Shown here in pieces: positions 55,275 to 64,000 of a stretch of 64,000 nucleotides of DNA (positions are counted from its first letter, which is position 1; every line of letters starts with the position of its first letter). The position numbers were made by a program, and so were the translations under genes. The stretch lies in assembly GCF_902459655.1 (NCBI RefSeq), contig NZ_CABPSB010000018.1, positions 57,350-121,349 of the forward strand. Direction: 5' to 3'. The notes under the pieces are model-generated. The model worked only from the letters and a program-made list of their open reading frames with translations, was not told the DNA's origin and did not search any database. Source of the stretch: Pandoraea anhela. Its GTDB lineage: Bacteria; Pseudomonadota; Gammaproteobacteria; Burkholderiales; Burkholderiaceae.

Positions 55275-56972
55275 ATGTGGTACCACCAGTGTGCAGGCGC
55301 AAGCGGATCGGGACCCGACTGGGGAATGAAGCACCGCCCTGAAGTGGCGATCGAGTTGGCCGGTATGCGCGAGGACGCCGCCTATCAGCGTGCCGAGCGG
55401 GCTGATTTCGGCAGTCGGCTGACGTTGGCGTCGAACGCGGCGCGAAACGCGGCGCGCAACGAGGCGCGAAACGAGGCGCGAAACGAGGCGTGCAACAAGG
55501 CAAGCCATGCGCAGCGCAATGACACAGGAACGCCCGTCGCATCGCGTCGCGTCGATCCCCGACTGGCGCGAGCGTTCGCCGGGGCATGGGCCGGCGTGTG
55601 GGCGACGACCGGAGCATGCCAGCACTTCTATCGTAAAGAATTCGAACTCGCGCATGCGCGTGACGCACGTCTGGCGCAAACCGGGCAGCGAGTGGCGGCG
55701 ATGTTGGCGCCCACTGACATGGCAGCGTCGTCGTCTTCTTGTGACGCCATCCCCGAACAGGTCGGCGCGGAAGTCGCCGCGTGGCTCGAGGCGATCGCCG
55801 CCACGGGCACCCGGGGATGGCGCTTCCGGGCGGCGCGCGACGCCATGTCGCTCGTCGGCAATCTGTCGCTGCTGGCGATCATCGCGGCGTGTTTTTATCC
55901 CCGACAGCAGGGGGTGCATGGCCTCAACGAGGCTGGCGCGGGCAACGACCCTGCCGCCGATCGCATTCGCGACATGGCCGCCGCCAATACGCCGTTCGGC
56001 ATTCCTTGGGCAGACTGGACGTTGTTGGCGTTCGAGGGGGCGAAGGGGGTCCTCACTCAGTCGTTGGGATCGCCCACGCTCATTCGTCACCACGCGGTGG
56101 ACGAGGTGCTCAAGCGTATGGAGGCGGGCTGCCGTCTGCTTGAAGCCTGTGTCGTGTCGCCGTCGCCCCCGGCGGCGACTTCCTGGCGTGCCACCTTGGG
56201 CAAACTGACCCGTTCGCGCGATGTTGCAACGCTCTTCACGTTTGCCAACTCGGCCATTCCGCCAGCGCGGTTGGGCTTATGGATGCCATCGTGGTTCACC
56301 GGCACGTCTGCCGTGACCGACGGTTACCGGGGCATGCTGCGCGTGGCGGGGCTGATGCTCGACTCGTGCCGTGCGGTGACGAGCTTGCTCGGCACGTGGG
56401 CGCGCAATGAGGCGTTCACGCACGATGCCAGCGCGCTGACGCAGCGGTGGGAGGGGCTCTACGCGAGGCTTGCGCACGTGTCGCCGGGCGATGTTGCGAC
56501 CATGCTCGACCGCGTTGCCCGGGTGACGCAGCTTGCCCGCCACTGCGACACGCCGTTGCTCGCGAAGCTTGCGTCGCACACGACGTTACGCGAGTGCTTG
56601 CTCGCCTCTCGCCACGTCTTGACGGCGAGTCAGATCAAGGCGGCGTGCAGCGAGTTCGACGTGCCGTGTCATGCCTCGTGCGTCGATGGGTTGAACTACC
56701 TCAGTCTGCATCCCGCCGAGAGTCCATGGGGGCAACGCTGGACCGGCGACGCCTGGGAGAGCGGCAGCGCGACACCGGCGCGCGCGTCATATCGCCTGTT
56801 GTTGCTCTATCAGCACTGGAGCGCGGCGTTGCTGGAGCGGGTGGTGGGGGCGTCGACCGGAGCGGGGCACAGAGAGACGCGCGCGGCGGAGCCGTCGGAT
56901 GCCGAATCGACGGGCGTCGCCGCAAGGGATGCCGGTGCGCCGTATGTCGATATTCAATCGACGTGGCTTTGA
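55275..56972 (+). CDS. Large protein of unknown function
   Basis: A 565-residue protein, no signal peptide; the ATG at 55275 has AGGAGG 5 bases upstream. Residues about 50-80 are an Asn-Ala/Glu-Ala-Arg repeat, after which the chain is rich in Ala and helices, with short hydrophobic stretches (SLVGNLSLLAIIAACF near 200; LGLWMPSWFTGTSAV near 340). No domain is recognised. It lies alone between the PilZ gene and the IS remnant. Host-directed effectors in this group often look like this (no signal peptide, helical, orphan), so a secreted effector is one guess. Confidence 0.72.
   Translation: MWYHQCAGASGSGPDWGMKHRPEVAIELAGMREDAAYQRAERADFGSRLTLASNAARNAARNEARNEARNEACNKASHAQRNDTGTPVASRRVDPRLARAFAGAWAGVWATTGACQHFYRKEFELAHARDARLAQTGQRVAAMLAPTDMAASSSSCDAIPEQVGAEVAAWLEAIAATGTRGWRFRAARDAMSLVGNLSLLAIIAACFYPRQQGVHGLNEAGAGNDPAADRIRDMAAANTPFGIPWADWTLLAFEGAKGVLTQSLGSPTLIRHHAVDEVLKRMEAGCRLLEACVVSPSPPAATSWRATLGKLTRSRDVATLFTFANSAIPPARLGLWMPSWFTGTSAVTDGYRGMLRVAGLMLDSCRAVTSLLGTWARNEAFTHDASALTQRWEGLYARLAHVSPGDVATMLDRVARVTQLARHCDTPLLAKLASHTTLRECLLASRHVLTASQIKAACSEFDVPCHASCVDGLNYLSLHPAESPWGQRWTGDAWESGSATPARASYRLLLLYQHWSAALLERVVGASTGAGHRETRAAEPSDAESTGVAARDAGAPYVDIQSTWL
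55434..55493 (+). repeat. 12-bp tandem repeat, 5 units
   Basis: Five units of about AACGAGGCGCGA encode Asn-Ala/Glu-Ala-Arg repeats in the unknown protein. In-frame copy-number change is possible. Confidence 0.85.
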
Positions 56973-57073
56973 GCGTGTGAACGCCGGGCGGGGCGGGCCG
57001 GCATGACAGGCGGTTTTTCGCCCCAGTGTGCCGTCGCGGCCGGACGCCCGGGGGGCGCGAGCGTTCTGGAAAG

Positions 57074-57098
57074 TGGACCGGCCAGCCTTTCGCAGACA
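57074..57098. repeat. IS left inverted repeat
   Basis: GGACCGGCCAGCCTTTCGCAGACA after one T. It matches the right end at GGACC-GCCAG-TT-AGACA positions. Confidence 0.75.
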
Positions 57099-57136
57099 TC
57101 TTCGAGCCTCAATTTATGGCAACCGGGGAGGTCACC

Positions 57137-57406
57137 ATGAGCCGCAGGCGGTACACGGATGAGTTCACGATTGAGGCAGTCAAACAGCTAACCGAACGGG
57201 GTCATTCGGTGGCGGATGTGGCGCAGCAGCTGGGCATCACGACCCATAGGCTTTACGCTCGCAAACTGAAGTTCGGCAGGCCCGACGTCGTGCGGAGAGC
57301 GGAGTTGGATCAGAGCACCGAGGTTCAGCGACTGAAGACCTCGCTCAAACGCGACACTGAGAAGCGTGACATTCTGAAAAATGTATGGTTCGTCCCGGAT
57401 TTGTAA
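57137..57406 (+). pseudogene. IS3-family transposase OrfA, C-terminally altered
   Basis: An 89-residue remnant: helix-turn-helix region RRRYTDEFTIEAVKQLTERGH and DVAQQLGITTHRLYARK, then a coiled region ending EKRDILKN. Normal OrfA would go on ILKKAxAYFA, so the end (NVWFVPDL) is shifted. GGGGAGG precedes the ATG. It probably cannot be used. Confidence 0.85.
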
Positions 57407-57409
57407 AGG

Positions 57410-58259
57410 GGTAACGGCAAGGTACGCATTCATGCGTTCCCATATCAACGAATTAAGGCTGCGCGCGATGTCTCGGGTGCCCAACGCTAATTGCAGCGGT
57501 TACTAGGTCTGGCAGCGCCAAGCATCCAGCGCTCTCCAGCGCGAGGACGATCGGCTGCTGGCTCTGATCAGGCATCACGGGCCGGCCAGCGGCGGTCTCT
57601 ATGGCCACCGCAAGACCTCGGTAGATCTGCGCGCGAATCAGGCGAAGCGTGCAGCCACCACCGCGGGCGTCGACTGATGAAAGGCGAAGGGCTGCGTGCG
57701 GAGGTCAGCTACGGTAGCAAGCCTCGTTATCTTGGCTGTCCGGTCGGTATGGTGGCCCATGTCTTGAATCGGGAGTTCGCCCCCAACGCCCCGAACAAGG
57801 CCAGGGTTACCGGCATCACATATAGCCGAATCTACGAGAGCTGGCGGTATCTGGCTGCAGTCATCGACCTGTACTCGCATCGGATCGTCGGCTGGGGCAC
57901 GCGCTCAACGATGACTATCGAACTGGAATTGCAGGCTTCGCTCGCCGCAGTATGGAAACCCAAACCGATACCCGGCGTAATGGTGCATTCGAAGCAGGAC
58001 AGTCATTCCTGAGGACGTGCCATATGGTGTCGAGCATAAGTCGTCGTGGTAGTTGCCACGATAAGGCGGTTGCCGAAAGCATCTTCAGTGCATTGAAGAA
58101 GTAGCGAACCAACGGCGCATTTACCCGAATAGGGCTACTGCTGCCACGGATGTATTCGATTACATTGAGATGTCCTGCAACCCGATTCACCGACATGGTG
58201 CCATCGGCGACGTGTCGCATGTAGCGTTTGAGCGGCGCTATGCGTTAAACGGCTCGTGA
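57410..58259 (+). pseudogene. IS3-family transposase OrfB, frameshifted
   Basis: Remnants of the DDE integrase in at least three frames: RYAFMRSHINELRLRAMSR and REDDRLLALIRHHGPASGG, then LRAEVSYGSKPRYLG and ITYSRIYESWRYLAAVIDLY (in one longer frame), then RRGSCHDKAVAESIFSALKK and the terminal FERRYALNGS. Internal stops separate them, so no transposase can be made. Confidence 0.88.
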
Positions 58260-58260
58260 C

Positions 58261-58284
58261 TGTCTATAAAAATCTGGCTGGTCC
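58261..58284. repeat. IS right inverted repeat
   Basis: TGTCTATAAAAATCTGGCTGG followed by TCC, inverted relative to the left end. It lies immediately after the last OrfB stop. Confidence 0.75.
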
Positions 58285-58545
58285 GCATAAATTGAAAAAG
58301 CGAAGCTCAGGCTGCATATGAGAGCATTTTAAGTTTGAGGGTTATGTGCTGAGAAACACGGGATTGCCCTGTTTTTTGGGGATGGCTGATGATGTGTGTT
58401 CGTAGAGCGGAGACACGTGACGGGAGGTGTTTGATATTTAGTACGAAGAAATCTGATGGTTAATTACGAAATTAAAATAGAATGTTATTCTCTGGGGTAA
58501 TTCAGACTCGGCTGAATATAAAAATAGATTGTGAGGAACGGGGTA
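58285..58545. other. AT-rich leader of the defence-type gene
   Basis: No gene seen. The stretch is distinctly AT-richer than the rest of the window (about 58440-58530 most so) and must contain the promoter of the large gene. No clear hexamers are proposed. Confidence 0.5.
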
Positions 58546-61500
58546 ATGACGCAGGGAAAGGAAGACGATGCTGAAGAGTTGACGACTATCACGGACACAA
58601 CGCGACCGAGTGTTCAGATTGTTGCGGACTCGACCATTGGGTATGCGGCAATCCAGAACAACGTCCCGGTCATCCGTGAAATTCTAGTCACAAATGATGG
58701 TGAGACGACACTCTCAGACGTCGAACTACTCGTCAGATGTGTGCCGGCTTTTGCCGAGAGTGCTCGCTTCCGTTTCGAGGCGCTGGCGCCTGGTGAGAGC
58801 CGCCGCATCGCACCAGTCGACCTGCGTCCGGACCATCAGTATTTCAGCCAGCTCGACGAGTCTGAGCGAGCCGTCATCACAGCGACGCTGCGCGTCCAGG
58901 AAACGGAACTCGTAACGGCAACGCACAACATTGATGTGCTCGCCTACGACCAGTGGGCCGGTACGCGGTCGTTACCCGAGCTGCTCGCCGCGTTTTGCAT
59001 GCCGAACTCGAGAGTTGTGGACAAGCTGCTCGCACGGGCATCTGGGTTGCTGCGCCAGACCTCGGTCGACCTGTCCATGGATGGATACCAGTCCAAGAAT
59101 CGCGAGAAAGTCTGGAAACAGGTATCGGCCATCTACAGCACGTTAGTTGCCGAAGACATTCAATATTCAAATCCTCCGGCATCGTTCGGAAATGACGGTC
59201 AGAAAATCCGTACGCCGGAACGCATTCTGGACACCAAGCTTGCGACGTGTCTGGACCTTGCAATGCTTTTCGCCTCCTGTTTGGAGCAAGCGGGACTGCA
59301 TCCCGTCGTGCTTTTTAAGGAAGGACACGCTTGGGTTGGTGTCTGGCTGATAGAGACCAGTTTCCCGACCGCTTCGCTGGACGATGTTCAGGCAGTTCGC
59401 AAGCGAGTGAAATCCGGCGAGTTCATGGTCTTCGAAACCACCGGCGTAGCCGGCGGACAGAAACCGTCCCTTCGCTGGGCCTGTACCCGCGGCGAGGAAC
59501 ACTTGAATGACGAAGCCGAGTTCGCATATGCCATCGATGTCCGGCGCGCACGCGAAGTTCAGATTCGCCCCCTCCCATCTCGTTCGTCGCAGGTCGATGA
59601 GCAGAATGTCCCGATTGCGAAGGCCGATACGCCCACCATCGAGGACGTACCGCGGTTGCCGCCACTGGACCCCGTTGTCATACCTCTACGCGATGATGTC
59701 ACGCCAGAAACGCCAGAGGGCCGCCTAGCGAAATGGAAGAGCAAGCTGCTCGACCTAACGCTTCGCAACAAGCTTTTGAATTTCAAGCCGACGAAGTCTT
59801 CGCTTAGGGTTATCTGCCCCGACCCGAGCGCCTTGGAGGACAGGCTTGCGGATGGGAGAGAGTTCCGCGTTCGGGCGAAGCCGAAGCTGATGTCCGGTTC
59901 TGATGGTCGCGACGCCAACGTGTACGCTGGGCGGAATGGTACGGCTGCGATAGATGACCTCGCAACTGACGCCCTCGGCCGTAATGAAATTGTGACGGAC
60001 GTGGACGAAGAAGCGCTGGAAGGGCGGCTGCTCGAGATATTCCGGACGGCCAGCACAGGCATGGAGGAAGGCGGTGCCAATACGCTGTTCTTGGCTTTCG
60101 GCATGCTGGAATGGCAAGAGAGTAAAGATGCGGAATCCAGCCACCTCGCTCCGATTCTGCTAATCCCCGTTACATTGACGCGCCAGTCTGTCCGAAGTGG
60201 TTTCCGCCTGTCACGCCACGATGACGACGCGCTAGTGAATCCGACGTTGCTTCAGAAGCTGCAACAGGATTTCAGCCTAAAGCTGCCGTCGTTTGACGTT
60301 TTGCCCGCAGATGACCATGGCATCGACGTCAATGGGATTCTGCAGACCTTCCGCCTGCATGTAGCTGAGTTGAAGGGGTGGGAGGTCAAGGAACAGGTCC
60401 ATCTGGGTATCTTCTCGTTCACGAAATATCTGATGTGGAAGGACCTCCAGGACCGCCAGAAGCAGCTTCAGGAAAACAGCGTTGTTGCACATTTGATAAA
60501 CAACCCGGGCAAGGCCTTTGCTGACAGTGCAACAGGCTTTGAACCTGGCACCCTGGACGAAAAATTCCGGCCGCAAGACCTGTTCACTCCGTTGCTGTCG
60601 GACTCATCGCAGTTGCGCGCGGTTTGCGTCGCAGCCGAAGGCAAGAATCTTGTCATTGAAGGCCCGCCTGGTACAGGCAAGAGTCAGACCATCTCGAACC
60701 TGATTGCGCACCTGTTGGCTACTGGGAAGACCGTGCTGTTTGTCTCGGAGAAAATGGCTGCGCTGGAAGTGGTACATCGTCGGCTCAGCAGCCTCGGATT
60801 GGGGCCATTTTGTCTCGAGCTGCATTCGTCCAAGGCGAAGAAAGCAGATGTTCTGAAGCAACTCGGCGTCGCGCTCGATGCGGCCGGCACACGCACGGTG
60901 AAGGATTGGGAGCGGGAGTCGGAACGGCTACTGACGCTTCGAGCAGACCTCAACGGAGTCGCGCGTGCGCTGCATCACATCCATCCGAACGACCTGACCA
61001 TTTACGATGCCATCGGAACCGGCCTGCAGTATATGGAATGGCGACCTGGCACGATGCCATGGGCCGATGCGGATGTGCACGACCGTACTCAACTCGAGGC
61101 CATGCGCGAAACCTGCCGCCAGATGGGAGCATTGGCTAGCCAGTTGAGTAGCTTGCAGAACCATCCGCTGGCAGTAGTTCAGAGAACCGAGTGGACGCCA
61201 TCGTGGCAGCAGGAGTTTCTCGATGCGATTTCGAAGTTCGAAACTCAAATCAAGAAGCTGGACGAAGCCGCGTCAAACCTGCTGAATCAGCTGAGTCTTC
61301 CCAAGATTGCGTTCTCCCTGAATGGGCTGGGCAAGTTCGATGCACTGGCCGACGTACTTTCTGCCGCACCCACCGTGCCAGTCGATGTTGCCCGTACCGC
61401 GCATGACGAGTCCGCTCGCAACCGGTTGGCCAGTTTGCGACAGCACGGTTTGGCACGTAATCAGGCGTGGGAGCCGCTGAGCAAATACTATGTGGACGAC

Positions 61501-63963
61501 GCCGCCACCTTAAACGCATCCGAACTGAAGCTGCAATGGGCGGCAGCAACCAATACCTGGTGGCCGAAAAGCCTGCTTGCCCAGCGTGCAGTTACCGGAA
61601 AGCTGCGCCTGTATCGGCAAGACCAGCGTCGCCCGCAAGGAGCGGATGTGCCTAGCGTCATTACGGCACTGACAGCCGTTAACGCCGAAGACAAAGCCAT
61701 CGAGGCCATGTCGCACGATGCAACAAGGCTGCTACAGGAGACATTCGCAGCGTCGAAGACGAACTGGACTGCCGTTGAGTCGGCGGAAAGATGGGCAACA
61801 TCCTTTGCCGACGCGGTAACGGCTATTGCAGGCCACGACATCGAGCTGGCCCAAACGCTTCGTACGAAGCTGCAGCCACTTGTTTCTGACAACCGGAGCA
61901 TGCTGAAGGCGGACATGCCGCTTGGCGCAAGTTTGCTGTCGTACCGAGACTGCTACCGAGATTTCAAGGCCCAACTTCGTCAAATTGTTGAGCTTGGGCA
62001 CTGCCAGGCTGAACTCGGTTTAGACCCAACTGCGGCTAGTGTGATTCCCCGTGTGTTGAGCCTACTCCATGGTTGGCAATCTGCCTCGCGACAATTGCAG
62101 CCGTGGTGCCTGTGGCGAAAATCTCGCGCCAACGCAATAAGCAGCGGATTGCAGGGAATCGTGGATGCATTGGAGGCAGACGAGGCGCCGCTATCTAGCG
62201 TGGCAACGTTCTTCGAGTACAGCTACCAGAGTTGGTGGCTGCGCAAGGCGATTGACCGGGAGCCCGTGCTCTGTAACTTCGCGAGTGCCGAGCATGACCG
62301 CAAGATTGTCGAGTTCAAGCAGGCCGACGAGCGTTTTCAGAAGCTGACTCAGCAATATATTGCTGCCAAGCTTGCCGGACAGATTCCCGCAGGAGTGGAG
62401 GTTGCGCCCGGTGCAGATTCTGAGCTGGGCAAATTGCGACGCGAACTGCAGAAGCAGCGCAAGCACATGCCAATTCGGCAACTTGTGCAAAACCTACCGA
62501 GTCTGATGACTCGGTTGAAGCCATGCCTGCTGATGTCACCTTTGTCGGTCGCTCAATATCTGGACGCGTCGCACGCCCAGTTCGACGCGGTCATCTTCGA
62601 CGAGGCTTCTCAGATTCCGGTGTGGGATGCCGTCGGTGCCATTGCTCGCGGCAAGCAGCTCATCTGCGTCGGCGACCCGAAGCAATTGCCTCCGACCAGT
62701 TTCTTCTCACGGACAGATGACGCTGGAGATGGCGCCGATGGCGACGACATTCAGGACCTTGAGAGCATCCTGGACGAGTGCCTCAGTATCGGCCTCCCGG
62801 AACTGCGCCTGACCTGGCACTTCCGAAGCAAACATGAAGGGCTGATTACCTTCAGCAATGTTACCTACTATGACAATGAGCTTGTAACGTTCCCCTCGCC
62901 TGTCACAAACGACCAGAGCGTGCGCTTCGAACGTGTCCAGGGCGTCTACGACCGCGGCGGCTCCAGGACTAACCGGGCGGAAGCCGATGCCATTGTCAAG
63001 GCGATAGAACAGCATTACCTCGACCCAGCGAAGCGGCAACTAACTCTTGGTGTGGTGACTTTCAATCAAGCGCAGCAGAGCCTGATTGAGCGGATGCTGG
63101 ACGAGCGGCGTCGAGCATCTCAACAACTGGACCAAGCGATTGCACAAGCGGCGCAGGAACCGCTGTTCATCAAGAACCTGGAAAACGTTCAAGGTGATGA
63201 GCGCGACATCATTTTCTTCTCCATCACGTACGGACCTGATGCATCGGGTAAGGTCAGTCTCAACTTCGGTCCGCTGAATCTGGAAGGTGGCCACCGACGC
63301 CTCAACGTAGCCGTATCGCGTGCCCGTGTTGGCGTCGTAATTTTCAGTACGTTGTTACCCGAGCAGATTGACCTGTCGCGTGTCCGTGCTGCCGGCGTTC
63401 GAGACCTGAAGAATTATCTCGAATTCGCCATCCGCGGTCCGCGTGCCCTAGTTGAACAAAGTCTGCCGACCGGGAGGGAGCCCGACAGTCCGTTTGAGCG
63501 GCAAGTTATTTCTGCGCTTCGCGAGAAGGGGTGGACAGTTCATCCGCAGGTCGGCGTGTCTGGGTACCGGATTGATATTGGTGTGGTCGACCCGCGTGCG
63601 CCCGGTCGCTATCTGCTGGGTGTAGAGTGCGACGGCGCCATGTATCACTCGGGCGCAACGGCTCGCGACCGCGACCGGCTCCGCCAGCATGTCCTTGAGG
63701 GACTTGGTTGGGCGCTGTATCGAATCTGGTCGACCGACTGGTGGCTCAATCCCGACGAGCCGATGCGAAAGCTTTTGACCAGGATGGAAGAATTGGTAGC
63801 GACCGTGCCCACCGAGGACGAGCCAACCGTTGACCCTTCCGACGCAACGACCTACGCGGAAGAGTCGCACACTCTATTCGCTGGAGCCGAGTCGGTCACG
63901 GAGTCGGTTGCTTCTGTCGCGCAGCTGACATGCCCCCTGCAAACAGGGCCAGCCGGATTCTAG
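58546..63963 (+). CDS. Large DUF4011-helicase-nuclease protein, probable phage defence (Hhe-like)
   Basis: A 1805-residue protein. Near 220-275 a transglutaminase-like core (Cys235 in ATCLDLAMLF, His261 in KEGHAWVGVWL); near 390 the DUF4011 signature KLLDLTLRNKLLNFK; then an SF1 helicase: Walker A GPPGTGKSQT near 706, DEASQIP near 1352, GDPKQLPPTSFF, and motif VI RLNVAVSRAR. Residues about 1650-1740 are a PD-(D/E)xK-like nuclease (YRIDIGVVDP, then LLGVECDGAMYH). The same arrangement (DUF4011-helicase-Vsr) is known as a single-gene anti-phage system. ATG chosen over a GTG 15 bases earlier. GC content is lower than its neighbours and it lies just past an IS remnant, so it was probably acquired. 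Confidence 0.88.
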   Translation: MTQGKEDDAEELTTITDTTRPSVQIVADSTIGYAAIQNNVPVIREILVTNDGETTLSDVELLVRCVPAFAESARFRFEALAPGESRRIAPVDLRPDHQYFSQLDESERAVITATLRVQETELVTATHNIDVLAYDQWAGTRSLPELLAAFCMPNSRVVDKLLARASGLLRQTSVDLSMDGYQSKNREKVWKQVSAIYSTLVAEDIQYSNPPASFGNDGQKIRTPERILDTKLATCLDLAMLFASCLEQAGLHPVVLFKEGHAWVGVWLIETSFPTASLDDVQAVRKRVKSGEFMVFETTGVAGGQKPSLRWACTRGEEHLNDEAEFAYAIDVRRAREVQIRPLPSRSSQVDEQNVPIAKADTPTIEDVPRLPPLDPVVIPLRDDVTPETPEGRLAKWKSKLLDLTLRNKLLNFKPTKSSLRVICPDPSALEDRLADGREFRVRAKPKLMSGSDGRDANVYAGRNGTAAIDDLATDALGRNEIVTDVDEEALEGRLLEIFRTASTGMEEGGANTLFLAFGMLEWQESKDAESSHLAPILLIPVTLTRQSVRSGFRLSRHDDDALVNPTLLQKLQQDFSLKLPSFDVLPADDHGIDVNGILQTFRLHVAELKGWEVKEQVHLGIFSFTKYLMWKDLQDRQKQLQENSVVAHLINNPGKAFADSATGFEPGTLDEKFRPQDLFTPLLSDSSQLRAVCVAAEGKNLVIEGPPGTGKSQTISNLIAHLLATGKTVLFVSEKMAALEVVHRRLSSLGLGPFCLELHSSKAKKADVLKQLGVALDAAGTRTVKDWERESERLLTLRADLNGVARALHHIHPNDLTIYDAIGTGLQYMEWRPGTMPWADADVHDRTQLEAMRETCRQMGALASQLSSLQNHPLAVVQRTEWTPSWQQEFLDAISKFETQIKKLDEAASNLLNQLSLPKIAFSLNGLGKFDALADVLSAAPTVPVDVARTAHDESARNRLASLRQHGLARNQAWEPLSKYYVDDAATLNASELKLQWAAATNTWWPKSLLAQRAVTGKLRLYRQDQRRPQGADVPSVITALTAVNAEDKAIEAMSHDATRLLQETFAASKTNWTAVESAERWATSFADAVTAIAGHDIELAQTLRTKLQPLVSDNRSMLKADMPLGASLLSYRDCYRDFKAQLRQIVELGHCQAELGLDPTAASVIPRVLSLLHGWQSASRQLQPWCLWRKSRANAISSGLQGIVDALEADEAPLSSVATFFEYSYQSWWLRKAIDREPVLCNFASAEHDRKIVEFKQADERFQKLTQQYIAAKLAGQIPAGVEVAPGADSELGKLRRELQKQRKHMPIRQLVQNLPSLMTRLKPCLLMSPLSVAQYLDASHAQFDAVIFDEASQIPVWDAVGAIARGKQLICVGDPKQLPPTSFFSRTDDAGDGADGDDIQDLESILDECLSIGLPELRLTWHFRSKHEGLITFSNVTYYDNELVTFPSPVTNDQSVRFERVQGVYDRGGSRTNRAEADAIVKAIEQHYLDPAKRQLTLGVVTFNQAQQSLIERMLDERRRASQQLDQAIAQAAQEPLFIKNLENVQGDERDIIFFSITYGPDASGKVSLNFGPLNLEGGHRRLNVAVSRARVGVVIFSTLLPEQIDLSRVRAAGVRDLKNYLEFAIRGPRALVEQSLPTGREPDSPFERQVISALREKGWTVHPQVGVSGYRIDIGVVDPRAPGRYLLGVECDGAMYHSGATARDRDRLRQHVLEGLGWALYRIWSTDWWLNPDEPMRKLLTRMEELVATVPTEDEPTVDPSDATTYAEESHTLFAGAESVTESVASVAQLTCPLQTGPAGF

Positions 63964-63967
63964 TAAA

Positions 63968-64000
63968 GTTCGTTTTCGGAGAAGAAGACGAACATGAAGA
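63968..64000 (+). other. Hairpin and possible next gene start at the right edge
   Basis: GTTCGTTTTC (63968-63977) pairs with GAAGACGAAC with one mismatch, and an ATG at 63994 follows, so the hairpin might be a terminator or a leader structure. Only seven bases of any next gene are visible. Confidence 0.35.

Larger units (their letters stand above)
57074..58284. mobile_element. Degenerate IS3-family insertion sequence
   Basis: A 1.21-kb element with imperfect terminal inverted repeats: GGACCGGCCAGCCTTTCGCAGACA at the left end and the complement of GGACCAGCCAGATTTTTATAGACA at the right. Inside are an OrfA remnant and a multiply interrupted OrfB. No flanking target duplication was recognised. 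It separates the GC-rich core from an AT-richer segment. Confidence 0.85.

Noticed and set aside
55023-56093. 5' extension of the PilZ gene
   Set aside because: The extension lies opposite the large unknown gene, has no ribosome site, and the shorter start gives a normal YcgR-like N-terminus.

Overview
The window is GC-rich, densely coding DNA from a proteobacterium. A cyoABCD oxidase, a full hopanoid locus, PagP, an H1/HU-type DNA-binding protein and a YqjI/YqjH-type iron pair together suggest a beta-proteobacterium of the Burkholderiaceae (a Pandoraea- or Burkholderia-like organism). The lineage is inferred from protein families only. No tRNA, rRNA or CRISPR array was seen.

Layout. 1-5.0 kb: an RND-type outer-membrane lipoprotein, an RhtA-like exporter with an Lrp-type regulator, and an NmrA-like protein divergent from a PadR regulator with two clear operators between them. 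5.0-7.9 kb: a histidine kinase/LuxR-type response regulator pair, preceded on the same strand by four tiny genes of 24-34 codons, three of them 24-mers with Shine-Dalgarno sites. 8.4-13.5 kb: cyoABCD and a LysR regulator. 13.7-16.5 kb: a secreted unknown protein, a nitronate monooxygenase-like flavoprotein and an EamA exporter.

16.7-31.2 kb is the hopanoid locus. hpnC, hpnD, hpnE make squalene from farnesyl diphosphate, shc cyclises it, hpnH and hpnG build and process the adenosyl side chain, hpnA and hpnB are associated enzymes, and hpnM/hpnN move hopanoids across the envelope. ispH lies inside the locus and dxs faces it, so the isoprenoid supply genes are embedded. 31.4-40.7 kb is a second lipid operon ending in dxs: PEP mutase, phosphonopyruvate decarboxylase, an aminoethylphosphonate-type transaminase, a nucleotidyltransferase, an HpnL-like membrane protein, and a fusion of a CDP-alcohol phosphotransferase with a 2-oxoglutarate/Fe(II) oxygenase. 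Together they read as a pathway for an aminoethylphosphonate headgroup, activated with CMP, put on a lipid and possibly hydroxylated.

41-50.4 kb is mixed housekeeping: an SDR, a cupin, a YqjH/YqjI-like iron pair, an orphan amino-acid binding protein, an HU-like protein, a secreted unknown, a FucP-like MFS permease and PagP. 50.4-51.2 kb is non-coding and carries three regularly built repeats, each with a perfect DnaA box, next to an AT-rich segment. Then come an acetaldehyde dehydrogenase/hydroxyoxovalerate aldolase pair with an IclR regulator, a PilZ protein and a large unknown protein.

At 57.07-58.28 kb a decayed IS3-family element marks a compositional boundary. Beyond it lies AT-richer DNA with one 1805-residue protein (transglutaminase-like region, DUF4011, SF1 helicase and C-terminal nuclease), probably an anti-phage defence protein at the start of an acquired island that continues past the right edge.
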